Source of the DNA: JBCCGG01 sp039029395
GTDB lineage: Bacteria; Pseudomonadota; Alphaproteobacteria; Kiloniellales; JAKSDN01
Assembly (NCBI GenBank): GCA_039029395.1
Contig: JBCCGG010000009.1
Coordinates: 62,001-126,000, forward strand
Reading direction: 5' to 3'
DNA length: 64,000 nt
The notes below the pieces were generated by a model. It was not told the DNA's origin, ran no database searches, and saw only the letters and a program-made list of their open reading frames with translations. Below are positions 44,857 to 53,439 of this stretch, piece after piece. How positions within the stretch are numbered: the first letter of the stretch is position 1; each line of letters begins with the position of its first letter. The translations under genes and the position numbers were made by a program.

Positions 44857-46014
44857 ATGACCGCGACGATCCACGATTTCCTATCCCGCGCGCAGCTCGA
44901 TCGGGTGCTCGGGCGGGACGGTCTGCCCTGTCGCCTGCCGCGCGCCGCTTACCTGGAGCGGGATTTCCTGGCCCTGGAGTACCGGGCCTGGCTGGCGCGC
45001 AGCTGGCTGGTGGTGGCCCGCGTCCACGAGATCCGCAATCCCGGCGACCTCTTGCCGGTGCCCGGCCATCCCTTCTTCCTGGCCCATGGGCGGGACGGCG
45101 AGATCCGTGCCTTTCACAACGCCTGCCGCCATCGGGGCCACGAACTGGTCGCCAAGCCCTGCGACGGGCTCAGGCGCATCACCTGCCCCTATCACAGCTG
45201 GAGCTACGATCTGGACGGCCGGCTTCTGGCGGCGCCCCATTTCGGTGGGTCCGGCACCAACGGCCACCCCGGGCTCGACAAGGCGGCCTTCGGCCTCAAG
45301 CCCCTGCGCACGGGGCGCTGGCACAACTGGATTCTGATCAACATCGACGGCCGGGCCGAGCCCCTGGAGGATTTCGTGCGGCCCATGGCCGCGCGCTTCC
45401 ATGACGTCGACTTCAGCCGCCTGGACCATTTCTCGACGGTCAAGCGCCACCCGTTGCCGGTCAATTGGAAGATCGCCATGGAGAACAACGTGGAGCCCTA
45501 TCACGTGCCCGTGGTTCATGCCGAGACCGCGGCCGGCCAAGCCCTGGCCGACCACATCATCGTCGACGATGGTCCGCTGGTGGGCTGCGCGATCGACATC
45601 CCGGGCCGGCCCTTCACCAACCGGCCCGAGGTCAAGACCAACGACAGCCTGGATACCAGCGCCCGTTTCATCCTGCGCACGCCGAACCTCTATTTCACCA
45701 GCCATGCGCCGGACAAGATTGTCGATTCGCTCATTCTGCCGGACAGCGAGGACCCGGGGCGCTGCTGGGTCAGCCACGCCTGCTACAGCACCTCGGGCGA
45801 GGCCATGGCGCCCGACCAACTGGCGCTCTGGCACCAGCTCGAAGAGCAAGTCCTGGTCGAGGACGAGGCGGTCATGGCCGGTGTCACCCGGGGCCTGCGC
45901 TCGGTGGTGACCGAGGACGGCGGCATCCTCTCGCCGGCCTGGGAGGGCTGCATCAGCGGCTTCTATCGCAACATGCTGTCGGCCATGATCGGGGACGCTT
46001 CTGCCACGTCCTAG
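44857..46014 (+). CDS. Rieske oxygenase, alpha subunit (quaternary-amine type), copy 1
   Basis: 385 aa; the start is the ATG at 44857 with GGAG six bases upstream. Rieske cluster ligands C90/H92 and C110/H113 (CRHRGH and CPYHSW). The mononuclear iron site is E213-x2-H216-x4-H221 in MENNVEPYHVPVVH. The bridging residue is Glu where most ring-hydroxylating oxygenases have Asp; Glu is known in carnitine monooxygenase CntA and stachydrine demethylase. It is likely to oxidise an N-methyl or other quaternary amine. No reductase gene is adjacent. The stop overlaps that of the convergent regulator. Confidence 0.93.
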   Translation: MTATIHDFLSRAQLDRVLGRDGLPCRLPRAAYLERDFLALEYRAWLARSWLVVARVHEIRNPGDLLPVPGHPFFLAHGRDGEIRAFHNACRHRGHELVAKPCDGLRRITCPYHSWSYDLDGRLLAAPHFGGSGTNGHPGLDKAAFGLKPLRTGRWHNWILINIDGRAEPLEDFVRPMAARFHDVDFSRLDHFSTVKRHPLPVNWKIAMENNVEPYHVPVVHAETAAGQALADHIIVDDGPLVGCAIDIPGRPFTNRPEVKTNDSLDTSARFILRTPNLYFTSHAPDKIVDSLILPDSEDPGRCWVSHACYSTSGEAMAPDQLALWHQLEEQVLVEDEAVMAGVTRGLRSVVTEDGGILSPAWEGCISGFYRNMLSAMIGDASATS

Positions 46015-47012
46015 CCGTCGTGCTGCTTCAGGCTCTCTGGCGTGAGGCGCCGGGCTTCGCGCTCCTCGCTCGGGGTGTGGCCGTAGTGTGCCCGATAGGC
46101 CTTGGAGAAGTAGGAGTGGGAGCCGAAGCCGCAGGTCGCCGCGACCTCGAGGATCGGCACGGTGGTGTAGAACAGCAGGTAACGGGCCCGGCGCAAACGC
46201 AAATCGCCATAGAACTGCGAGGGCGTGCAGCTCATGTACTTCTTGAACAGCCGCTCGAGCTGGCGTTGGGAGACGCCGCAGCGCTGGGCGACTTGGATCA
46301 CCGAGAGGCCGTCGGCCAGGTTGCGCTCCATAAAACCGATCGCCTTGACCAGCGTCTGGTTGTTGACCCCGTAGCGCTCGGGCGGAGTTTGGCGCTGGCG
46401 CCGGTGACCCTCGCGGATGCGCGGATAGATGAACTGCTCGGCAACCTCCAGCGAGAGCTCCCAGCCGTAATCCGCGGCGATCAACCAAAGCATGAGGTCC
46501 AGCGCGGCGGTCCCGCCGGCGCATGTCAGGCAGGTGCCGTCGATCGAGAAAACCTCGAGCTTGGGGTTAAGCGCGGGAAACTCCTCCTGAAAGAGCGGCA
46601 GCAGATCCCAATGGAGCACGAACGCCTTGCCCTCCAGCAGCCCGGCTCGGGCCAGCAGAAAGGTGCCGCTGGAAACGCCGCCGATCCGGCAGCCTTGGCG
46701 CGACAGCCGACGCAGCCAGTCGAGCACCGCCCGGTCCGTGAAGCGGTGGGCGCCCAGCCCGGCGATCACCAGGAGGTCGTTGAGCGGCGGCGCCTCGGCC
46801 GGTCGTCCGTCAACCGGAAAGGCGGTCTCGGCCGATGACAAGACCGGCGCGCCGTCGGGCGACATGACGTGCCAGTCGTAGACTCGATCTTGGGCCATCT
46901 GGTTGGCGCCGCGCAAAGCATCCAGGGCGCCGGCCAGCGCGATCAGTGGGAAATCCTCGATCAAGAGAAAGCCGACCCGCCGCGGTTCGCCGGGCCCGCG
47001 TGCCTGGTTCAT
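46011..47012 (-). CDS. GlxA-type AraC-family transcriptional regulator
   Basis: 333 aa. The N-terminal DJ-1/PfpI-like domain (about 12-185; nucleophile-elbow region GVSSGTFLLARAG) is followed by an AraC double helix-turn-helix (about 225-320; LSVIQVAQRCGVSQRQLERLFKKYM and ILEVAATCGFGSHSYFSKAYRAHYG). The same build is seen in GbdR and CdhR, regulators of glycine-betaine and carnitine use, which fits the neighbouring Rieske gene. It is divergent from the binding-protein gene at 47180. Confidence 0.94.
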   Translation of the reverse strand: MNQARGPGEPRRVGFLLIEDFPLIALAGALDALRGANQMAQDRVYDWHVMSPDGAPVLSSAETAFPVDGRPAEAPPLNDLLVIAGLGAHRFTDRAVLDWLRRLSRQGCRIGGVSSGTFLLARAGLLEGKAFVLHWDLLPLFQEEFPALNPKLEVFSIDGTCLTCAGGTAALDLMLWLIAADYGWELSLEVAEQFIYPRIREGHRRQRQTPPERYGVNNQTLVKAIGFMERNLADGLSVIQVAQRCGVSQRQLERLFKKYMSCTPSQFYGDLRLRRARYLLFYTTVPILEVAATCGFGSHSYFSKAYRAHYGHTPSEEREARRLTPESLKQHDG

Positions 47013-47069
47013 CTGGCGTCACTCCCTCTCGCGGTGCCGAGTCTATTATAGCACCGGTCGAATTTTTAC

Positions 47070-47081
47070 CACTGTCCAGTG
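47070..47081. promoter_or_regulatory. Dyad in the regulator/binding-protein divergent gap
   Basis: CACTG and CAGTG arms around TC form a 12-base dyad midway between the GlxA-type regulator and the binding-protein gene, next to AT-rich GAATTTTTACC. It is a possible half or full operator for the regulator. Confidence 0.35.
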
Positions 47082-47179
47082 TGCCTTCCGTGACATGCTG
47101 GCGCCAAAAGGAAGGCCGGTCCACGGGACGCCGGTCTTGCGAGGGTGCCTCGTTGCAAAACCACGGGAGGCCTTGATTC

Positions 47180-48769
47180 ATGAACAGCTTCGAACACTTG
47201 CTCCGGCAGTTGTCGGAAGGCCGCATATCGCGGCGCACCTTTCTGCAAAGCGCGAGCGCGCTGGGTCTGGCCGCGGCGGTGCCGGCCGGGCTCTTGGCCG
47301 AGGAGGCCCGCGCGGCGGCGCCCAAATCGGGCGGCAACCTGCGCCTTGGTTCGGTCCAGGGCTCGACCACGGACTCGCTCGACCCGGCAACCCTGAGCAG
47401 CGGCTTCGTCAATCTGCTCTGGTACACAATTCATACCCAGCTTACCGAGGTCGGGGCCGACGGTCAGCTCGAGCCGCTCTTGGCCGAGTCTTTCGAGCCC
47501 AACGGCGGGCCCCAGGAATGGGTCTTCAACCTGCGCAAGGACGTTCAGTTCCACGACGGCAAGACGGTCGATGCCGACGACGTCGTCGCCTCGATCTCGC
47601 GCCACAAGGGCGAGGACTCCAAGTCGGCCATGAAGTCGGTCATCGAGTCGGTGACCGACATGAAGACCGATGGCCCCAATCGGGTGATCTTCACGCTCAA
47701 GGAGCCGAACGCCGACTTCCCCTTCGTGATGAGCGCCAGCTCGCTGTCGATCCTGCCGTCCAAGGACGGTGAAGTCGACCTCTCGGGCAACGGCGCCGGT
47801 GCCTACATCGTGCGCGACTTCGAGCCCGGCGTGCGGGCCACGATCGAGAAGAACCCGAACTTCTACCTGTCCGGAAAAGGCCATGTGGATTCGGCGCAAA
47901 TCCTGGTCATCGCGGATTCCACCGCGCGCACGAACGCCCTGGTGACCGGCGACCTGGACATCAGCGGCGACATCGAGGCCAAGACCGCGCACCTGCTTGC
48001 CGGCCGGCCGAACATCGTGGTCGAGGACACGGTCAGCACCCAGCACTACACCTTCCCCATGCGCACCGACTTGGAGCCCTTCAAGAACAAGGACGTGCGC
48101 ATGGCGCTCAAGCTGGCGATCGACCGGGAGGAGGTGCTCAACAAGATCGTGCGCGGCCGCGGTTCGCTCGGCAACGACCACCCGATCAGCCCGGCCAACC
48201 GCTTCTACAACGCCGACCTGCCGCAACGGACCTACGATCCGGACAAAGCCCGCTGGCACTTGAAGCAGGCCGGCATGGAAGGCCTGGAAGTGGAGCTGAC
48301 CGCCTCGGACGGGCTCTATTCCGGTGCGGTCGATACGACGGTTCTCTTCGCCGAGCAGGCGGCCAAGGCGGGCATCAAGATCACGCCGCGGCGCGCGCCC
48401 GACGACGGCTATTGGTCAGACGTGTGGCTCAAGGCGCCCTGGTGCGCGAGCTACTGGAGCGGCCGGCCAACCGAGGACTGGATGTTCACCCAGGGCTACG
48501 GCGCGGAGTCGAACTGGAACGAATCCTATTGGCAAAACGAGCGCTTCAACGAGCTCTTGAAGGCCGCGCGCGGCGAGCTCGACGAAGACAAGCGCCGGGG
48601 TATGTATCACGAGATGCAGGCGATCTGCCGGGACGACTGCGGCTCGGTCATTCACCTCTTTGCCAACCACATCTTGGCGTTCCGAGACAACGTGCGCCAT
48701 CCCGAGCAGGTCGGCGGGAATTGGGAGTTCGACGGCTACAAAATTATCGAGCGCTGGTGGTTCGCTTAA
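47180..48769 (+). CDS. ABC transporter substrate-binding protein, peptide/nickel family, copy 1
   Basis: 529 aa family-5 (DppA/OppA-like) solute-binding protein. The twin-arginine signal SRRTFLQ is at residues 17-23, followed by a hydrophobic stretch, so it is exported folded by Tat. The mature start SGGNLRLGS and FHDGKTVDADDVVASI are typical. Paralogue of the protein at 51484-53076; both share YWSGRPTEDWMF and end in ERWWFA. No permease or ATPase gene is near, so it must work with a distant transporter. GGAGG before the ATG. Confidence 0.95.
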   Translation: MNSFEHLLRQLSEGRISRRTFLQSASALGLAAAVPAGLLAEEARAAAPKSGGNLRLGSVQGSTTDSLDPATLSSGFVNLLWYTIHTQLTEVGADGQLEPLLAESFEPNGGPQEWVFNLRKDVQFHDGKTVDADDVVASISRHKGEDSKSAMKSVIESVTDMKTDGPNRVIFTLKEPNADFPFVMSASSLSILPSKDGEVDLSGNGAGAYIVRDFEPGVRATIEKNPNFYLSGKGHVDSAQILVIADSTARTNALVTGDLDISGDIEAKTAHLLAGRPNIVVEDTVSTQHYTFPMRTDLEPFKNKDVRMALKLAIDREEVLNKIVRGRGSLGNDHPISPANRFYNADLPQRTYDPDKARWHLKQAGMEGLEVELTASDGLYSGAVDTTVLFAEQAAKAGIKITPRRAPDDGYWSDVWLKAPWCASYWSGRPTEDWMFTQGYGAESNWNESYWQNERFNELLKAARGELDEDKRRGMYHEMQAICRDDCGSVIHLFANHILAFRDNVRHPEQVGGNWEFDGYKIIERWWFA

Positions 48770-48778
48770 GCGGGGCGG

Positions 48779-48798
48779 GGTGAGGGGATCCCCTCACC
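48779..48798. terminator. 20-bp perfect palindrome between binding protein and glyoxalase genes
   Basis: GGTGAGGGGA is followed directly by its exact reverse complement. It begins 10 bases after the binding-protein stop and covers the stop codon of the convergent glyoxalase gene. It is a likely bidirectional terminator stem without a T run. Confidence 0.55.
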
Positions 48799-49216
48799 AC
48801 TCACCGGAATTTTCCATCGAGGCCCAAGGCTCCTGAATCGGCAGGGCCTCGCCGTCTTGGAGTAGCTCGATCGAGACGTTGTCGGGCGAGCGTACGAAAG
48901 CCATGCGACCGTCGCGCGGCGGGCGATTGATCGTCACACCCTTATCCATGAGGTCCTGGCAGAGCTTGTAGATGTCGTCGACCCGATAGGCCAGGTGGCC
49001 GAAGTTGCGCCCGCCTTCGAGCTCTTCAGGATCGTAGTTGTAGGTCAGCTCCACCTGGCAATCCTCGTCGCCGGGCGCGGCCAGCATGACCAAGGTGAAT
49101 CGCCCCTCGGGGTAGTCGTAGCGCCGGATCTCCTTGAGACCCAGCTTGTTGCAGTAGAAATCCATCGACTCGTCCAGGTCGGCCACGCGGACCATGGTGT
49201 GCAGATACTTCAGCAT
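48794..49216 (-). CDS. gloA: Lactoylglutathione lyase (glyoxalase I)
   Basis: 140 aa VOC-fold metalloenzyme that converts the methylglyoxal-glutathione hemithioacetal to S-lactoylglutathione. Start MLKYLHTMVRVADLDESMDFYCNKLG has the first metal-binding His; further ligands lie in CQVELTYNY, GHLAYRVDDIY and SIELLQ. ATG at 49216 with AAGGGAACG upstream. It may remove aldehydes made in this catabolic region, which is inference. Confidence 0.93.
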   Translation of the reverse strand: MLKYLHTMVRVADLDESMDFYCNKLGLKEIRRYDYPEGRFTLVMLAAPGDEDCQVELTYNYDPEELEGGRNFGHLAYRVDDIYKLCQDLMDKGVTINRPPRDGRMAFVRSPDNVSIELLQDGEALPIQEPWASMENSGEW

Positions 49217-49428
49217 GTCGTTCCCTTCGTCCCTTGATAAGGAGGTGATCTTTGCGCGCCATCTACCACAGACCCGCCCCCGAGGCAAGAATTCGAAGAC
49301 TTGATCGAAATTTCTTGATCGAGGATTTCCCCTTCTATAGGTTGGCCTTTTCGGCCATGCCGAATTTCACGAGATCGTCGAAAGTTCTCGACTGATGGGG
49401 TGTAACAGGCTCATCCGGGGAGGACGTC

Positions 49429-50568
49429 ATGACCCATAGACTGAGTGATCTGGTCACGCGCGAGGACATCGACCGCGTGACATCGCCGAACGGCACCTTG
49501 CACCGCTTGCCTGGCGTGGCTTTCCGCAGCGAGGAGTTTCTCGCCCTCGAGTTTCGCCGCTGGCTGTCGCGAACCTGGCTGTTCGTCGGGCGCGGCGCGG
49601 ACATTCCAAACCCCGGCGACGGCACCACCGTGCCCGGCCTTCCGGTCTTCTTGGTCCGTGGGCGCGATGGCAAGATCCGCGCCTTTCTGAACGCCTGCCG
49701 ACACCGGGGGCACAGGATTCTGAAAGAGCCGTGCCAAGCCAAGCGACTCTTCGTCTGCCCGTACCATTCCTGGAGCTATGACCTGGAGGGCCGCCTTGTG
49801 CGCACGCCCCATATGGCCGGCGCCGATCGGCACGAGCTCGAGGGCTTGGACAAAACCGACTACGGCCTCAAGCCGGTGCGCTGCGAACAGTGGCACGACT
49901 GGATCTTCATCAACCTGTCGGGCGAGGCCGAGCCCCTGAAGGATTTCGTGGCGCCGATTGCCGAGCGCCTTTCCTTCGTCGACTTCGGCCGACTCAAGCA
50001 CTTCTTGACCATGAGCCGGCGACCGATCGAAGCCAACTGGAAGGTCTGCGTGGAAAACACCATGGAGCCTTATCACTTGCCCTTCGTGCACGCCAAGACC
50101 GCTGCCGGCCAACCCCTCGATCAGCACTATTCGATCTCGGAGGATCCGATCTTCGGTTCAGGCATCGAGGTGCCGGGCAGCGTCTACACCAATGAGCATG
50201 GCGCGGGCGGCTTGGACAATCTGGACATGAGCGCTCACTACCTGCTGCGCGCGCCCAATTTCTTCCTGACCAGCTACGCGCCCGACGTCATCGTCGACAC
50301 CATGTACGTGCCCGACCAACGGGACCCGCGCAAGTGCTGGCTCGAGCAGGCTTGGTACACGACCTCGGGACGGGAGGTGACGGCGGCCGAGATCGCCGAA
50401 TGGGAATCGCTCGAGGAAGCCGTGATGATCGAGGATGTCACGGTCATGGCCGAGGTCCAAGCCGGCGCCGAAACCGCGGTGGTCGATGACGGCGGTGTCC
50501 TCTCGCCGGTTTGGGAAACCTGCATCCACGGATTCTACCGTCACCTGATTGAGCGGCTGGACGACTAA
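49429..50568 (+). CDS. Rieske oxygenase, alpha subunit (quaternary-amine type), copy 2
   Basis: 379 aa, close paralogue of the protein at 44857-46014, with ligands at the same residue numbers: C90/H92, C110/H113, E213, H216 and H221 (VENTMEPYHLPFVH). The bridging Glu again places it with carnitine/stachydrine-type oxygenases. Good ribosome site (GGGGAGGACGTC). Convergent with the GNAT gene, sharing four bases at the stops. As for copy 1, the reductase partner is not adjacent. Confidence 0.93.
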   Translation: MTHRLSDLVTREDIDRVTSPNGTLHRLPGVAFRSEEFLALEFRRWLSRTWLFVGRGADIPNPGDGTTVPGLPVFLVRGRDGKIRAFLNACRHRGHRILKEPCQAKRLFVCPYHSWSYDLEGRLVRTPHMAGADRHELEGLDKTDYGLKPVRCEQWHDWIFINLSGEAEPLKDFVAPIAERLSFVDFGRLKHFLTMSRRPIEANWKVCVENTMEPYHLPFVHAKTAAGQPLDQHYSISEDPIFGSGIEVPGSVYTNEHGAGGLDNLDMSAHYLLRAPNFFLTSYAPDVIVDTMYVPDQRDPRKCWLEQAWYTTSGREVTAAEIAEWESLEEAVMIEDVTVMAEVQAGAETAVVDDGGVLSPVWETCIHGFYRHLIERLDD

Positions 50569-51362
50569 GCGGAAAAGCGCGCCTGGTCGCGCGAGGCGGT
50601 GACCGCACAGAGGTCTTCCTTGCGATCAAGCCCGCAAGCTTCGATCATCTTGCGCGAGGCGGTGTTGGACTCGTGAACTTGCTCGTGGACCTTGGTCCAG
50701 CCGAAGGCCCGGTGGCTTTCGATCAGGGTGAGCGCGTTGACGAGCGAGCCCAGCCTCTTTCCCCGGCAGCGCGGGTCGACCGAGATCAGGCCGATGAAAA
50801 GGCAGCCGCCGAGGCGGCTGTTCTCGTGATAGCGCATGCAAGCCGAGCCGGTCGCGACCGGCATGCCCTCTTTGTCGCGCAGCAAGGTCGTGATGATCGG
50901 CACGTCCTCACCACGGGAATAGTAAGCGGGATAGGGTAAAATGTCGCACGCCATGTTCAAGGTCTGAACCTCGCCGATGGCTTGGTCGTCCGGCGATAGA
51001 TAGATTTCCTTGCGCCAAGCCGTCGGCAAGGTCACGGCCCTCTCGATCGCCTCGCAGGTCGGCAGGACGGTTTCGGGCGTTCCCGTGTAAGTCAGCCATG
51101 TGTTCGTGTGCCACCCCGGGCCCAGATGGCGCGCGATGGCGGCCAGGATCTCGGTTTCGCGAGCGCCGGGAAAGCCCACCAGGCCGTCTTCCTCGGCGAC
51201 CCGTCGTACGCTGTCCCAACCCACGCGCTCGGGATCGTCAAAGCCGACCATGCGAGCGCCGTTGTAGGCGCCGGGTGTTTTCGCGATCCAATCTTTGCGA
51301 CTGTGGATAGCTTGCTGCCGCCGGATCTGAATTTCGGTTCCCAAATAGTCGTGAACCGCCAT
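50565..51362 (-). CDS. GNAT-family acetyltransferase with extended N-terminus
   Basis: 265 aa from the ATG at 51362; the ribosome site (GAAGGGAG) is 15 bases away, so the start is uncertain. The C-terminal half is a GNAT domain: LFIGLISVDPRCRGKRLGSLVNALTLIE (acetyl-CoA loop R-x-x-G-K/R-x-G) and HESNTASRKMIEACGL. The first half (about 1-130) has no clear family. The acceptor is unknown; it could acylate an amine whose product the DoeB-like enzyme later cleaves, which is speculation. Confidence 0.85.
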   Translation of the reverse strand: MAVHDYLGTEIQIRRQQAIHSRKDWIAKTPGAYNGARMVGFDDPERVGWDSVRRVAEEDGLVGFPGARETEILAAIARHLGPGWHTNTWLTYTGTPETVLPTCEAIERAVTLPTAWRKEIYLSPDDQAIGEVQTLNMACDILPYPAYYSRGEDVPIITTLLRDKEGMPVATGSACMRYHENSRLGGCLFIGLISVDPRCRGKRLGSLVNALTLIESHRAFGWTKVHEQVHESNTASRKMIEACGLDRKEDLCAVTASRDQARFSA

Positions 51363-51483
51363 GACTATGCTCGCATCGCTCCCTTCCAAACGCCACGGCG
51401 GCACCGCGAACTGATGTCACGGTGCCGCGTCGCTTCAAAAGGTTATAGACCCGATGCCGCGCCTTGCAAAAGGCGGATGGCGC

Positions 51484-53076
51484 CTAGGCGAACCACCAGC
51501 GCTCGGCGAACTTGAACCCGTCCAGGTCCCAGTTGCCGGCAAGCTCGTCGCCGGTCTTGAGCTTGTCGGACATGGCGAAGACGTAGTTCGCGAACATGGG
51601 AATCACCGCGCCGCCGTCGTCGCGCACGATCTGCTGCATCTCGACGTACATCTCGCGCCGCTTGTCGCTGTTGAGCTCCGCGCGCGCCTCGACCAGCAAC
51701 TTGTCGAACCGCTCGTTGGTCCAGAAGGTGTCGTTCCAGTCGGCGCCACCCAGGTAGGTGGAGGTGAACATCCAATCCTCGGTCGGCCGGCCCGACCAAT
51801 AGCAGGCGCACCAGGGCTTCTGCATCCAGACGTTCGACCAGTAGCCGTCGTTCGGCTCGCGCACGATCTCGATGTCGATGCCCGCCTTGAGCGCGTGCTC
51901 CCGGTAGAGCGTCGCCGCGTCGACCGCGCCGGCGAAGGCCGCCTCCGAGGCGCTGAGCTGGACATTGAGGGAATCCAAGCCGGATTGCTTGAGGTGCCAC
52001 TTGGCCTTTTCCGGATCGTAGGTCCTTTGCGGCAGGGCCGAGGCATAGAACTGGTTGGACGGCCCGATCGGATGGTCGTTGCCGACCACGCCGTAGCCCT
52101 TGAGGATCTTTTGCACCAGCTCTTCCCGGTCGAGCGCCAGCTTGAGCGCCATGCGCACGTTGTTGTCGTCGAAGGGCGGCGTGTCGGTGCGCATGGGGAA
52201 GGTGTAGTGCAAGGTGCCGGTGACGTCCTGGACCCGCAGATTGGGATTGCGCCCCAGCAAATGGACCGTCTTGAGGTCGCAGCGGTCCATCAGATCGATC
52301 TCGCCGGTCGAGAGCGCGTTGGTCCGTGCCGTGGTGTCGATGATCGAAAGGAACTCCAGGGAATCGAAATGGCCCCGGTCTGCCTTGAAGTAGTTCGGGT
52401 TCTTCTCGAAGGTGGCGCGGATGCCCGGCTCGAAGGAGGTGATCTTGTAGGGCCCGATGCCGATGCCGGCGGTCGGGTCCGCGATCTCGCCCGCCTTCGC
52501 CGGCAGGATCGCGATGTGATAGTCGCTGACGACATAAGGGAAGTCGGCGTTGCCGCCCTTTAGGGTCACGACGACAGTGTCTTTGCCGTCGGCCTTGATG
52601 TCCTCGATCTGCTCGACCAGGGACTTGGCGGCCGATTTGGTTTCGCCCCGATGCAGGTTGACCGAGGCGACCACGTCCTCGGCATCCAAAGTCTTGCCGT
52701 TGTGGAACTCCACGCCCGGCCGCACCTTGAAGTACCACGTCTTGGCGTCGTCGCTGGCTTGCCAGGACTCGGCGCCTTCCGGCACCATGGCGCCGCTGGG
52801 CAGCACCTCGCCGATGTAGCCGTTGATGGTGAAGCCGGTGCCCGAGGCGAAGTTGTTCTCGTAGGTCCGAGGATCCAGGGAGTCGGTTGTCGAGCCGTGG
52901 GCCAGGCCGACCCGCAGGTGGCCGCCCTTCTTGGGCTCCGCGGCCTGTGCCGCTCTGCTGCCGGCGAGCGGCCCTGCCATGGCCAGGGCGCCGGTCGCGC
53001 CGGCCGCCTGCAGAAAGCGGCGCCGGCCGGTCTTGGACGATCGGCGCGGACGCCGAATTGGGTTCGTTGAGGTCAT
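51484..53076 (-). CDS. ABC transporter substrate-binding protein, peptide/nickel family, copy 2
   Basis: 530 aa, paralogue of copy 1. The twin-arginine signal GRRRFLQ is at residues 17-23 after a basic N-terminus. Family 5 features: KKGGHLRVG at the mature start, FHNGKTLDAEDVVASV, and the C-terminal DLDGFKFAERWWFA. No permease genes adjoin. Two binding proteins with close sequences suggest related substrates for one distant transporter. Confidence 0.95.
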   Translation of the reverse strand: MTSTNPIRRPRRSSKTGRRRFLQAAGATGALAMAGPLAGSRAAQAAEPKKGGHLRVGLAHGSTTDSLDPRTYENNFASGTGFTINGYIGEVLPSGAMVPEGAESWQASDDAKTWYFKVRPGVEFHNGKTLDAEDVVASVNLHRGETKSAAKSLVEQIEDIKADGKDTVVVTLKGGNADFPYVVSDYHIAILPAKAGEIADPTAGIGIGPYKITSFEPGIRATFEKNPNYFKADRGHFDSLEFLSIIDTTARTNALSTGEIDLMDRCDLKTVHLLGRNPNLRVQDVTGTLHYTFPMRTDTPPFDDNNVRMALKLALDREELVQKILKGYGVVGNDHPIGPSNQFYASALPQRTYDPEKAKWHLKQSGLDSLNVQLSASEAAFAGAVDAATLYREHALKAGIDIEIVREPNDGYWSNVWMQKPWCACYWSGRPTEDWMFTSTYLGGADWNDTFWTNERFDKLLVEARAELNSDKRREMYVEMQQIVRDDGGAVIPMFANYVFAMSDKLKTGDELAGNWDLDGFKFAERWWFA

Positions 53077-53216
53077 GAGGGGTGCCTCCGAAGTCTGGCC
53101 GCGCTGGGGCGGCTGATTGCTGAAGCTTTAAGCGAGGTCGCGCGGTGCGACGCCAGGGCAGGGATGACAAGGCGGCCGCCCACGGGCCTGGGCCCGCCTG
53201 CCGCTGGGGGCCGCGA

Positions 53217-53297
53217 CTAACTGTCGGGATAGAGGCTAAAGCCGCCTTCTCTGCGGCATTCGTAGCGCTTGACGATGGGCGCGTTCCTGAGGCGCAT
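53217..53297 (-). CDS. Possible 26-aa peptide
   Basis: Frame MRLRNAPIVKRYECRREGG plus seven residues, after AAAGAGAG. It is Arg-rich and has one Cys. It is the only reading frame in the 363-base gap 53077-53439 that looks at all protein-like; it may be chance. The gap otherwise holds a GC-rich stem around 53180-53205 and the promoters of the two flanking divergent genes. Confidence 0.2.
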   Translation of the reverse strand: MRLRNAPIVKRYECRREGGFSLYPDS

Positions 53298-53439
53298 GAC
53301 GCTCTCTTTGCCCTTTCGGGAGTGGACCTCATCTGGCGTGCGAGTGTAGTGCCCCCGGTGCGCTTGTCCATTGGAAATGTCACCTCTTGGACGGTGCGGC
53401 GGCCTTCACGCATAATCGCCCGAAATGGGGGAGGAAAAG

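Noticed and set aside
51443..53413. 656-codon frame overlapping the second binding protein
   Set aside because: Frame-shifted shadow; the true frame has a Tat signal and a complete family-5 sequence.
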